A DNA stretch of 64,000 nt, taken from contig CAYTDM010000005.1 of assembly GCA_964436635.1 (NCBI GenBank), positions 1 to 64,000 on the forward strand, given 5' to 3'. The notes beneath the pieces were generated by a model that saw nothing but the letters and a program-made list of their open reading frames with translations, did not search any database and was not told the origin of the DNA. Positions 15,653 to 23,298 of this stretch are shown here, one piece after another (the stretch's first letter is position 1; every line of letters begins with the position of its first letter). Origin of the DNA: DASRQK01 sp964436635. Its GTDB lineage: Bacteria; Bacteroidota; Bacteroidia; Sphingobacteriales; Sphingobacteriaceae. Both the position numbers and the translations under genes were made by a program.

Positions 15653-17086
15653 ATGAAACGTAGAGATTTTTTCCGGAATGCGACGCTTGCAGCAGCAGGA
15701 GCCGCAATTTTATCTCCAATTGAATCAATTGGGAGCACCACTAGTTCAATTTTTCCAGGCTCGTATAAAGGGAAAAAGGCAAAGAATATTATTTTCATGG
15801 TGAGCGATGGCATGAGCCATGGTACATTATCCATGCATAATAATCTAAGTGAAATCAAGTATGGTCGTTTATCACATTGGATGTCTCTTTATCACGAAAA
15901 TAAAGTGGTAAGAGGATTAATGGATACGGCTTCTGCAAATTCTTTGGTGACCGATTCATCAGCTGCCAGCTCTTCATGGGGCGGCGGACATCGTGTTAAC
16001 AATGGTGCCGTGAACGTATCACCTGAAGGCATTCATCATAAACCCATTTTACAGAAATTTAAAGCTGCTGGGAAATCAGTCGGTTGTGTGACTACTGTAG
16101 AAATTACGCACGCTACTCCTTCTGGATTTTCAGTAAATAGCACGAGTCGTTCAGATCAGGGCGGTATCGCTTTATCCCATTTAGATTTAGGTTTTGATGT
16201 GTTAATGGGCGGTGGTGCAGAGTATTTTTTACCAGATCGTAGAGCTGATAAGCGTAATTTATTTGCGGAATTCGCAAATAAGGGATATCAAGTTGCGAGA
16301 ACGAAAGAAGAGTTAAATGCATTTGATAGTAAATCTACGAAAGAACCATTATTAGGTGTGTTTCACGTAGGTGGATTGCCATATGCATTGGATCGTGAAA
16401 ATGATCCTGAACTTAAAAAATTGGTCCCTTCATTGGCTGAAATGACCGGTGCTGCGATCCGCAAATTGAGTAAAAATCCGAATGGATTTGTCATGCAAGT
16501 GGAGGCAGGTAAGGTAGATTGGGCTGCTCACGCAAATGATTTTGGTGGAATTATTTACGACCAAGATGAGTTTGATGATGCGGTAGCGGCTGCGATTGCC
16601 TTTGCAGAGAAAGATGGAGAAACTTTGGTCATCATTACGACCGACCACGGAAACGCAAACCCAGGTTTGTTCTCCGATAATCGTGCTAAAAAGGAATTTG
16701 AACGCACGATTAATGTTCGACACACGAATAACTGGGTTTTACAAGGAATCGACAGAGATTTTTCAGCAAAACAAATTATCGAGCGCTTTGAATATGCTCA
16801 AGGGGTAGTTTTAAATGCTGAAGAAGTAATGCGTTTATTAACCCATTATGTAACAGACCGTAACGAAGACGGACTTTACAACCCATACAAGTTGCCATTT
16901 AAAGATTTGGCAATGATTCAAACTAAATACACAAACATCGGGTGGGCTGGAACGAGCCACTCAGGTGATCACGTAGAAATTGCTGCATTTGGTCCAGGAA
17001 AAGAATTGTTAAAACCATTCAACCGCAATACCGACATGCACTATTTAATGCTTGAAGCGGCAGGAGTACCTGCAAAATACAGATAA
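15653..17086 (+). CDS. Alkaline phosphatase, PhoA family, Tat-exported
   Basis: 477 residues. The N-terminus MKRRDFFRNATLAAAGAAIL is a twin-arginine signal, implying export in folded form to the periplasm. Metal- and phosphate-binding motifs of the alkaline phosphatase family are present: MVSDGMSHG (Asp52), the nucleophile region VTDSSAASSSWGGG (Ser at about 102), VEAGKVDWAAHANDFG, IITTDHGNANPG and WAGTSHSGDHVE with the final metal-binding His residues. The nucleophile block reads DSSAA rather than the more common DSAAA. It releases phosphate from phosphomonoesters. The gene is preceded by the sigma-factor pair but has a separate candidate promoter. Confidence 0.9.
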   Translation: MKRRDFFRNATLAAAGAAILSPIESIGSTTSSIFPGSYKGKKAKNIIFMVSDGMSHGTLSMHNNLSEIKYGRLSHWMSLYHENKVVRGLMDTASANSLVTDSSAASSSWGGGHRVNNGAVNVSPEGIHHKPILQKFKAAGKSVGCVTTVEITHATPSGFSVNSTSRSDQGGIALSHLDLGFDVLMGGGAEYFLPDRRADKRNLFAEFANKGYQVARTKEELNAFDSKSTKEPLLGVFHVGGLPYALDRENDPELKKLVPSLAEMTGAAIRKLSKNPNGFVMQVEAGKVDWAAHANDFGGIIYDQDEFDDAVAAAIAFAEKDGETLVIITTDHGNANPGLFSDNRAKKEFERTINVRHTNNWVLQGIDRDFSAKQIIERFEYAQGVVLNAEEVMRLLTHYVTDRNEDGLYNPYKLPFKDLAMIQTKYTNIGWAGTSHSGDHVEIAAFGPGKELLKPFNRNTDMHYLMLEAAGVPAKYR

Positions 17087-17112
17087 GAATATTTGCAAAG
17101 AGTGATATAAAA

Positions 17113-17149
17113 ATGCCCGCCTAACCAGTTTAGACGGGCATATTTTTTA
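17113..17149. terminator. Bidirectional terminator between the phosphatase and proline dehydrogenase genes
   Basis: Stem ATGCCCG (17113-17119) / CGGGCAT (17135-17141), extended inward by CTAA / TTAG, with an A-rich left flank and T-rich right flank. It lies between convergent genes. Confidence 0.85.
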
Positions 17150-17161
17150 TAGTTACTTTAT

Positions 17162-17209
17162 GCGACCAATGTTTTACGCGTCCTATGTTTTACTCGACCA
17201 ATGTTTGAT
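17162..17209. repeat. Three 16-bp tandem repeats abutting the proline dehydrogenase stop
   Basis: GCGACCAATGTTTTAC (17162-17177), GCGTCCTATGTTTTAC (17178-17193) and TCGACCAATGTTTGAT (17194-17209). The third unit ends at the base next to the stop codon (17210-17212, minus strand). Confidence 0.95.
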
Positions 17210-18430
17210 TTACTTGCGCTGCAATTTTCTACGTTTAATCTCTTGACGGATTAACGTCAATTCTCTACCCGTTTGACCCGCCACAGAAGTGTTTTCCTGA
17301 GCACGGCGGAACAGATAAGGCATCACAGATTTTACTGGCCCGTATGGCATGTATTTAGCTGAATTGTAGCCATGCGCGGCTAAATTGAATGTAATGTGGT
17401 CACTCATACCTAATAATTGAGCAAAATACACGTGAGGATGCTTAGCGTCTATTCCATGTTCTACCATTTTTTTCACCAACTTATTACTGCTTTCTTCATT
17501 ATGCGTGCCCGCCATAAAGCAAATGGTATCCAAATGATCCAAGCAAAAGTCCAATGCTAAATCATAATCTCGGTCGGTGGCCGCTTTATTTGGTTGAATA
17601 GGAGATGGGTAATTCATTTCTTCAGCACGATCTCGTTCGATTTCCATATAAGCACCGCGTACTAATTTAGCACCGAGGAAGAAGCCCTTTTCTTTCGCTA
17701 AATAATAATCTGCTTTTAAACTGGCTAACTTATCATGCCTGTATAATTGGTAAGTTTGATACACAATGGCTTGATTCTGATTGTATTTCATCATCATTTC
17801 TCGTGCCAAATCATCGATGCTTTGTTGTATCCAAGAATGTTCAGCATCGATTAATACTTTAACATTCTTTTCATAGCAAAGCTTACAAATCCCGTCAAAT
17901 CTCGCTTTAATATGTTCGAATTCAATCTTTTCTTGATCGCTTAAAGTTTGTCCTGCATCAATCTTTTCATAGAGTTCAAAACGACCCAGTCCGGTTGGTT
18001 TAAAAACGGCAAATGGAACTTGTGTAGGATGTTGGGCTGCATATTGCACCGTTCTTAAAATCTCCTGATAAGTCTGATCGAACACCTCCACTGATTCTTC
18101 CCCTTCTACCGAATAGTCTAATATGGTGCCAACGTGTTGTGTGCTTAAATTGTAAATCGCTGGCTTACAATCTTCAATGCTTTCACCTCCGCAAAATTGT
18201 TTGAAAATGGTGTTTTTAAAGATTCCTTGTATTGGTAATCCTATGGAAAAGGCAAAGTTTGTCATCGGCGGACCGATTTTAACAAGAAAATTGTTTCCGA
18301 TTAGTTTAAACAACCAATGTGCACGATTTAAATCTTCATTTGATTTATTTTGGAAGGCGATTTCAGTATTTTTAAATGAAATTTTGCCTTTAGCAGGTGC
18401 TAAATGATGTTGTGTTTGAGCAGTGGGCAT
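17210..18430 (-). CDS. Proline dehydrogenase, monofunctional
   Basis: 406 residues of the FAD-dependent PRODH family, which oxidises proline to pyrroline-5-carboxylate and passes electrons to the respiratory chain. The TIM-barrel motifs are visible: FAVFKPTGLGRFELYEKI, VLIDAEHSWIQQSIDDLA, FLGAKLVRGAYMEIERDRA with the conserved Lys/Arg/Tyr, FMAGTHNEESS, and YNSAKYMPYGPVKSVMPYLFRRAQEN near the C-terminus, which carries the substrate-carboxylate arginines. No aldehyde dehydrogenase domain is attached, so P5C dehydrogenase must be encoded elsewhere. It is divergent from the S4-domain gene with back-to-back promoters. Confidence 0.93.
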   Translation of the reverse strand: MPTAQTQHHLAPAKGKISFKNTEIAFQNKSNEDLNRAHWLFKLIGNNFLVKIGPPMTNFAFSIGLPIQGIFKNTIFKQFCGGESIEDCKPAIYNLSTQHVGTILDYSVEGEESVEVFDQTYQEILRTVQYAAQHPTQVPFAVFKPTGLGRFELYEKIDAGQTLSDQEKIEFEHIKARFDGICKLCYEKNVKVLIDAEHSWIQQSIDDLAREMMMKYNQNQAIVYQTYQLYRHDKLASLKADYYLAKEKGFFLGAKLVRGAYMEIERDRAEEMNYPSPIQPNKAATDRDYDLALDFCLDHLDTICFMAGTHNEESSNKLVKKMVEHGIDAKHPHVYFAQLLGMSDHITFNLAAHGYNSAKYMPYGPVKSVMPYLFRRAQENTSVAGQTGRELTLIRQEIKRRKLQRK

Positions 18431-18447
18431 ATGCTTCTTTTTTTGTG

Positions 18448-18455
18448 CAAACTTA
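18448..18455 (-). promoter_or_regulatory. -7 box for proline dehydrogenase
   Basis: TAAGTTTG on the minus strand, 17 nt upstream of the ATG at 18430. No clear -33 element is seen at standard spacing. Confidence 0.45.
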
Positions 18456-18466
18456 CAAAAGAGTTA

Positions 18467-18497
18467 TTGGTTTATGAAATTTAATGCCTTACTTTTG
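18467..18497 (+). promoter_or_regulatory. Promoter for the S4-domain gene, predicted leaderless
   Basis: TTG (18467-18469), 20-nt spacer, TACTTTTG (18490-18497), then TTGC and ATG at 18502. An earlier in-frame ATG at 18484 lies within the promoter itself, so this site decides the start in favour of 18502. Confidence 0.7.
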
Positions 18498-18501
18498 TTG
18501 C

Positions 18502-18711
18502 ATGACCACGTTTAAAATTACGGAAGAATATATACATTTAATCCAATTGCTAAAAGCCTTAAATTGGGTGCAAACCGGAGGGCATGCCCAAATAGTAGTC
18601 GGTGAAGGGTTGGTAAAATATAATGGCGAAGTGGACTACAGGAAACGTTTAAAAGTAAAGGCTGGAGACGTCATTGAATTTGACGGCAACAAGGTAATAA
18701 TCTCAAAATAA
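18502..18711 (+). CDS. Small S4-domain RNA-binding protein
   Basis: 69 residues from the ATG at 18502. Nearly the whole protein is one S4 fold: LIQLLKALNWVQTGGHAQIVV, then VKYNGEVDYRKRLKVKAGDVIEF. This matches the free-standing YbcJ/RlbA-type proteins, presumed to bind structured RNA such as rRNA. The ATG at 18484 would add six residues (PYFCC-type) but overlaps the -7 box, so the downstream ATG is preferred. The aroB gene follows after 24 nt, so the two may be co-transcribed. Confidence 0.88.
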   Translation: MTTFKITEEYIHLIQLLKALNWVQTGGHAQIVVGEGLVKYNGEVDYRKRLKVKAGDVIEFDGNKVIISK

Positions 18712-18735
18712 TATTCAATCCCCCCCCTCATAATT

Positions 18736-19806
18736 ATGTCAATTAATACGATAGAAAGCACCAGTTATTCCGTTTATTTCGAGGAAGATTTGAGTTCATT
18801 GCAATCCTATATAAATCAAGGTAATTATTCAAAAGTTTTTGTTTTAGTAGATCGAAATACGGAAGAACATTGTTTGCCTGCATTTAGGGATATGATGCCT
18901 GAACTGGTGGATTTTGACTTAATCGAGATTGATCCAGGTGAAGAAAATAAAAACATTGATTTCTGTATAGGAGTATGGAAGACCTTAGTGGACTTTGGTG
19001 CAGACCGTAAAAGCTTATTAATCAATTTGGGTGGAGGTGTGGTGACGGATATGGGGGCATTTGTTGCGTCTACTTTTAAAAGAGGCATTGATTTTATTCA
19101 GATTCCGACCACCTTGCTTTCTCAAGTAGATGCGTCAGTCGGGGGAAAAACGGGAATAGACTTGGATGAATTAAAAAACATTATCGGAACATTTGCAAAC
19201 CCAAAGGCAGTGTTTATCTCAAGTCGATTCTTAAGTACCTTAGATCATGCTCAATGGGTGTCTGGATTTGCTGAAATGGTTAAACATGGACTTATCGCGG
19301 ATGCTGATTATTACCACCGTTTAAAAGCAATGGATGTAAAGGCAGTGACTATTAATGAAATTAAGCACTCAATTTCGTTAAAAAATGAAGTGGTTAAGCT
19401 TGATCCATTCGAGAAGGGGCTTCGCAAAACTCTTAATTTCGGTCATACGGTAGGTCATGCCATAGAAGGATACTTCTTAATGCATACCGCAAATCCACTT
19501 TTGCACGGGGAGGCCATTGCTATGGGGATGATTTGCGAAGCGTATCTATCAAATAAGCATAATGGTTTAACAGATAATGAATTAAATGATATTATCATAA
19601 GTATCACTTCAATTTTCCCATTGAAATCATTGGCTCGAATTTCCGATGATGATTTAATCGAAATCATGTTAAATGATAAGAAAAACCATCAATCTAAGAT
19701 TGGATTTGCGTTGTTAAAATCAATCGGGGATTGTGATTATGATCATTATCTAAGTGCAGAACAGATAAAGGAAAGCTTAAGCTATTATAGGCAACTTTCT
19801 AAATAA
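18736..19806 (+). CDS. aroB: 3-dehydroquinate synthase
   Basis: 356 residues, the normal length. This NAD- and metal-dependent enzyme makes 3-dehydroquinate from DAHP in the shikimate pathway. Visible motifs are the NAD-binding GGGVVTDMGAFVASTFKRG, IPTTLLSQVDASVGGKTGID, and the metal ligands in NFGHTVGHAIE and HGEAIAMGM. The spacer before its ATG contains a run of eight C residues (about 18721-18728), uncommon in this AT-rich DNA. It is convergent with the MBL hydrolase gene, and a 16-bp tandem array fills the space after its stop. Confidence 0.95.
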   Translation: MSINTIESTSYSVYFEEDLSSLQSYINQGNYSKVFVLVDRNTEEHCLPAFRDMMPELVDFDLIEIDPGEENKNIDFCIGVWKTLVDFGADRKSLLINLGGGVVTDMGAFVASTFKRGIDFIQIPTTLLSQVDASVGGKTGIDLDELKNIIGTFANPKAVFISSRFLSTLDHAQWVSGFAEMVKHGLIADADYYHRLKAMDVKAVTINEIKHSISLKNEVVKLDPFEKGLRKTLNFGHTVGHAIEGYFLMHTANPLLHGEAIAMGMICEAYLSNKHNGLTDNELNDIIISITSIFPLKSLARISDDDLIEIMLNDKKNHQSKIGFALLKSIGDCDYDHYLSAEQIKESLSYYRQLSK

Positions 19807-19807
19807 T

Positions 19808-19872
19808 AGTCGATTATTATTGACAGTAGTTTATTCTGACAGTTGTTTATTCTGATAGTCGCTTATTATTAG
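19808..19872. repeat. Four 16-17-bp tandem repeats after the aroB stop
   Basis: Units 19808-19824, 19825-19840, 19841-19856 and 19857-19872. All start with AGT and share a TTATT core, for example AGTAGTTTATTCTGAC and AGTTGTTTATTCTGAT. The array starts 2 bp after the stop codon. No convincing hairpin terminator is present in this convergent gap. Confidence 0.9.
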
Positions 19873-19879
19873 CCTCTTT

Positions 19880-20671
19880 TTATTTTGTGTAGTCAACCAT
19901 TTTGTATTGGCCATTATCCTTGAGTGCTGGCTTTCCGATGGAAATATTCGTAGAATGGTACATTAAAAAAATCCATCCTTCTACGGAACCTTGATTCCAA
20001 TAGGATTCTCTTAAATGCATGGCTTTTCTTCCGTCATAATCGTATTTCGCTGCGAAACTTCTGAAAAATTGTTCTGGCTCAGGAGCCTCATCGCCTCCAA
20101 AGAAAAAATGTTCGCCTCCTGTTTCTATATGGAATACCTGGTGATGTTTGGTGTGGCCTCCCGATAATTCGTAACGGATTTCATTCGTTAATCGTCCATC
20201 TCCTTCGACTAAAAGAAGATTTCCGCTTCGTTGAATCACATCAAAAAATTCGGTTTTATATGAGTCAGGGTTTCCGCTATAGGCATCTTCCCATTCCCCG
20301 TTTTGTACCACATATTCTGCGTCAGGGAAAGTTAATTTAAGCCGACCATCTTCTTCCATTACGGTACCACTTGCATGGTCTTTATGAAGGTGCGTTAATA
20401 ATACATAGCGTACGTCTGCTGGATCTAAGCCTTTGTTCTTTAGATTTTGGTGAATCATCGGAATTCCTTCATCCGTTTTAAACCCTAACCCCGTGTCTAA
20501 GACAATTAAACCTGCTGGCGTTTCAATTACAAATGGATGAACGTGAATAAATAAGGATCCAGGCCGATCGTTTTTATGATGAACCTTTGGATCAAAAGGC
20601 AAAAATGTTTTTGTGCTATCTACTGAAAAAGAACCCTCATAGAGTGAATGTACTGACATAGAATTTTGCAT
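19880..20671 (-). CDS. Metallo-beta-lactamase-fold hydrolase
   Basis: 263 residues. The metal-binding signature is LLTHLHKDHASG (HxHxDH). Further ligands are in ELSGGHTKHHQVF and HFFFGGDEAPEPE (the bridging Asp). The layout resembles AHL-lactonase/N-acyl-homoserine-lactonase-like and related esterase MBL proteins (inference); the acyl-lactone activity itself cannot be claimed. There is no signal peptide, so it should be cytoplasmic. It stands alone, divergent from recJ. Confidence 0.85.
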   Translation of the reverse strand: MQNSMSVHSLYEGSFSVDSTKTFLPFDPKVHHKNDRPGSLFIHVHPFVIETPAGLIVLDTGLGFKTDEGIPMIHQNLKNKGLDPADVRYVLLTHLHKDHASGTVMEEDGRLKLTFPDAEYVVQNGEWEDAYSGNPDSYKTEFFDVIQRSGNLLLVEGDGRLTNEIRYELSGGHTKHHQVFHIETGGEHFFFGGDEAPEPEQFFRSFAAKYDYDGRKAMHLRESYWNQGSVEGWIFLMYHSTNISIGKPALKDNGQYKMVDYTK

Positions 20672-20722
20672 TAAATCATCTTTTCAATCCGGATAATCGC
20701 AGATGATTGTGGAATATTTATG

Positions 20723-20730
20723 TATATTTG
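20723..20730 (+). promoter_or_regulatory. -7 box for recJ
   Basis: TATATTTG, 24 nt upstream of the recJ ATG at 20755. No standard -33 element is evident. Confidence 0.45.
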
Positions 20731-20754
20731 CTATTAATAATTCCTCACAAAGAT

Positions 20755-22458
20755 ATGCAAAAAAGATGGGTGCTCACTCCAAAGAGTGAAAGCGAAGAGG
20801 CAGATAATTTACAGGTGGCGTTGGGAGTGCATCCAATTTTTATTCAATTATTGATTCATCGAGGCATTACCACCTTTGAACAAGCAAAAAGTTTTTTCAG
20901 ACCTAATCTTGCTCATTTACACGATCCATTTTTAATGCAGGATATGGAACGTGCTGTAAATCGCATAGAGCAAGCCATTCGATCCCAAGAAAAAATATTG
21001 ATCTACGGAGATTATGACGTAGATGGCACCACAGCGGTGACATTGGTGTATGGGTTCTTTCGTAGCATTCACAATACTATCGTTTATTATTTACCTGACC
21101 GATATACAGAAGGTTACGGATTATCATATAAAGGAATTGATTACGCGAAGCAAGAGGGAGTGAGTTTAATCATTACTCTTGATTGTGGCATAAAAGCGCA
21201 TGAACAAGTAGATTACGCAAATTCATTAGGCATTGATGTCATCATTGCGGACCACCATCTTCCTGGAGAAGATTTACCCAATGCGCACGCCATATTAGAT
21301 CCTAAAAGATCCGATTGCTTCTACCCATATAAAGAGTTGTCTGGTTGCGGCGTTGGATTCAAGCTGATCCAAGCATTCTTAATGAAGAATAATATGGATC
21401 CCAAGATTGCTTTTGAGTACTTGGATTTAGTCGCTGTAAGCATTGCATCAGACATCGTTCCATTGACGGGTGAAAACCGTGTCTTAACGCATTTCGGACT
21501 GAAGAAATTAAATGAACGTCCCAGCGTAGGATTGCAAGCCTTGATTACCTTATCCGGAAATAAAACGGGCACCTTTACGATCAGCGATATTTTATTCCAA
21601 TTAGGTCCCAGAATCAATGCTGCAGGTCGGATCGCGCATGCCAGTAATGTAGTAAGATTATTGTTGTCAAAATCGGCACAAGAAGCTGCTGAATTTAGCA
21701 AAGGCATCGATATACAAAATAATCAACGAAAAGATTTTGACCTAAAAATTACTGAAGAAGCCATGGATTTGGCAGCTTCTATTGGGGTTGAAACGGGCAG
21801 GAAAAGCATTGTATTATATAAACGGGATTGGCATCGGGGCGTAATCGGGATTGTCGCCTCTCGACTGGTGGAAAAATACCACCGACCTACCATTATTTTA
21901 ACGCATGCAGAAACTCATATTACAGGTTCAGCCAGGTCCATTGCAGGCATTGATTTATATGAAACCTTATCAAGTTGCAGTGATTTGTTAAATCAATTTG
22001 GTGGCCACTATTTTGCTGCTGGGCTTACCATGGAAGAGGAAAATGTTCAGGTATTTCGTGATCGATTTGAAGAAATGGTCGCCGCGCGCATTACTGATGA
22101 CATGCTACTTCCAGTCATTAAGATCGAATCCACATTGAGTTTATCGGATGTAGACTCTAAATTTTGTCGAATATTAAAACAGTTTGAACCCTTTGGGCCT
22201 CAACAGGAATCTCCCGTATTTTTAAGTAATGGCGTGTGTTTAATCGGTGCTGCGCAAAAAGTGGGGGAGAACCATTTGAAAATGACAGTTATGCAGCCTG
22301 GTTCAGCATCTTTTTCTTGTATTGGATTTGGTTTGGGCCATTTTGTAACAAAATTAAACGCGAGTCAAAACTATTTTAATATCTGTTTTACCATAGAAGA
22401 GAATCATTGGAGGAATAGAAAAACTTTGCAACTGAACATAAAAGACATCAGTTTCTAA
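20755..22458 (+). CDS. recJ: Single-stranded-DNA-specific exonuclease RecJ
   Basis: 567 residues from the ATG at 20755. An upstream in-frame TTG at 20707 precedes the promoter box and was rejected. DHH-family phosphoesterase motifs are present: YGDYDVDGTTAV (motif I), LDCGIKAHEQVDYA, IIADHHLPGEDLPNA (DHH, motif III), GCGVGFKLIQAF and the DHHA1-like region with GRIAHASNVVRLLLS. GSARSIAGIDLYETLSSCSD and FGGHYFAAGLTME sit in the C-terminal half. The enzyme degrades 5'-ended single strands in recombination and mismatch repair. An OB-like C-terminal part (EPFGPQQESPVF) completes the usual architecture. Confidence 0.95.
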   Translation: MQKRWVLTPKSESEEADNLQVALGVHPIFIQLLIHRGITTFEQAKSFFRPNLAHLHDPFLMQDMERAVNRIEQAIRSQEKILIYGDYDVDGTTAVTLVYGFFRSIHNTIVYYLPDRYTEGYGLSYKGIDYAKQEGVSLIITLDCGIKAHEQVDYANSLGIDVIIADHHLPGEDLPNAHAILDPKRSDCFYPYKELSGCGVGFKLIQAFLMKNNMDPKIAFEYLDLVAVSIASDIVPLTGENRVLTHFGLKKLNERPSVGLQALITLSGNKTGTFTISDILFQLGPRINAAGRIAHASNVVRLLLSKSAQEAAEFSKGIDIQNNQRKDFDLKITEEAMDLAASIGVETGRKSIVLYKRDWHRGVIGIVASRLVEKYHRPTIILTHAETHITGSARSIAGIDLYETLSSCSDLLNQFGGHYFAAGLTMEEENVQVFRDRFEEMVAARITDDMLLPVIKIESTLSLSDVDSKFCRILKQFEPFGPQQESPVFLSNGVCLIGAAQKVGENHLKMTVMQPGSASFSCIGFGLGHFVTKLNASQNYFNICFTIEENHWRNRKTLQLNIKDISF

Positions 22459-22530
22459 GGGCCAAATCGAAACAATTTGTGCTGAATAAATAATAATTTT
22501 TATCTTCGGAAATCGAAATATTTGGATGGG

Positions 22531-23265
22531 ATGATACTAAAGGCAGAAAACCTCATTAAAAAGTACCGTCAACGGACTGTTGTGAACGACGTGTCCTTTG
22601 AAGTTGCACAAGGTGAAATTGTGGGATTACTCGGTCCGAATGGGGCTGGGAAGACAACTTCATTTTATATGATCGTGGGTTTAATCAAGCCCAATGAAGG
22701 CCATGTATACTTAGGAGAAGAAGATATTACCGAAGATCCTATGTTTCGTAGGGCGCAGAAAGGAATCGGTTACCTCGCTCAAGAAGCATCGGTATTTCGA
22801 AAGTTATCTGTGGAAGATAATATCATGGCGGTTCTGGAAATTCATTATCCTGACAAACAAGCAAGAAAGGAAAAGCTTGAAGAGTTAATCAGCGAATTTA
22901 GTTTGCACAAGGTCCGTAAGAATAGAGGAGATTTACTGTCTGGAGGGGAACGAAGGAGAACGGAAATTGCGCGAGCATTAGCTGCCAATCCAAACTTTAT
23001 TCTTTTAGATGAACCTTTTGCAGGAGTCGATCCCATCGCTGTAGAAGAGATTCAATCTATTATTTCGAAATTGAAAACGAAAAATATCGGTATTTTAATT
23101 ACGGACCATAACGTGCAAGAAACCCTTTCCATCACAGATCGTGCCTACCTCTTAACGGAGGGAAAAATCATGTTAACGGGTACGCCTGAAACCATTGCAG
23201 ATAATGAATTAGCAAGGAAGTATTATCTTGGGAGAAACTTTGAATTACGCAGGAAAAAACTTTAA
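22531..23265 (+). CDS. lptB: Lipopolysaccharide export ABC ATPase
   Basis: 244 residues from the ATG at 22531; a TTG nine bases earlier is possible but less likely. Walker A is GPNGAGKTTSFYMIVGL, the signature LLSGGERRRTEIARAL, Walker B FILLDEPFAGVDPIAVEEIQ. The GAGKTTSFYMIVG and DPIAVEEIQ strings are highly characteristic of LptB, which powers LPS extraction with LptFG. LptF, LptG and LptC are not adjacent. The coding end takes part in a 22-bp duplication that continues past the stop codon. Confidence 0.94.
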   Translation: MILKAENLIKKYRQRTVVNDVSFEVAQGEIVGLLGPNGAGKTTSFYMIVGLIKPNEGHVYLGEEDITEDPMFRRAQKGIGYLAQEASVFRKLSVEDNIMAVLEIHYPDKQARKEKLEELISEFSLHKVRKNRGDLLSGGERRRTEIARALAANPNFILLDEPFAGVDPIAVEEIQSIISKLKTKNIGILITDHNVQETLSITDRAYLLTEGKIMLTGTPETIADNELARKYYLGRNFELRRKKL

Positions 23266-23280
23266 TTTACGCAGGAAAAA
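23238..23280. repeat. 22-bp tandem duplication spanning the lptB stop codon
   Basis: Unit 1 is 23238-23259 and unit 2 is 23260-23280, both reading CTTT(G)AATT-TACGCAGGAAAAA. A third CTTTAA begins at 23281. Unit 1 encodes the last residues (LRRKK region) and the stop codon lies in the first bases of unit 2, so the gene's own end was copied downstream. Confidence 0.9.
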
Positions 23281-23298
23281 CTTTAACCTCACCTATTA

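Noticed and set aside
18484..18501. ATG at 18484 as start of the S4-domain gene
   Set aside because: It overlaps the -7 box and would precede the predicted transcription start.
18721..18728. C run before aroB as phase-variable switch
   Set aside because: It is outside the coding region and a single short homopolymer without evidence of length variation; noted but not claimed.
20707..20754. TTG at 20707 as start of recJ
   Set aside because: It precedes the TATATTTG box and adds a hydrophobic stretch unlike RecJ.
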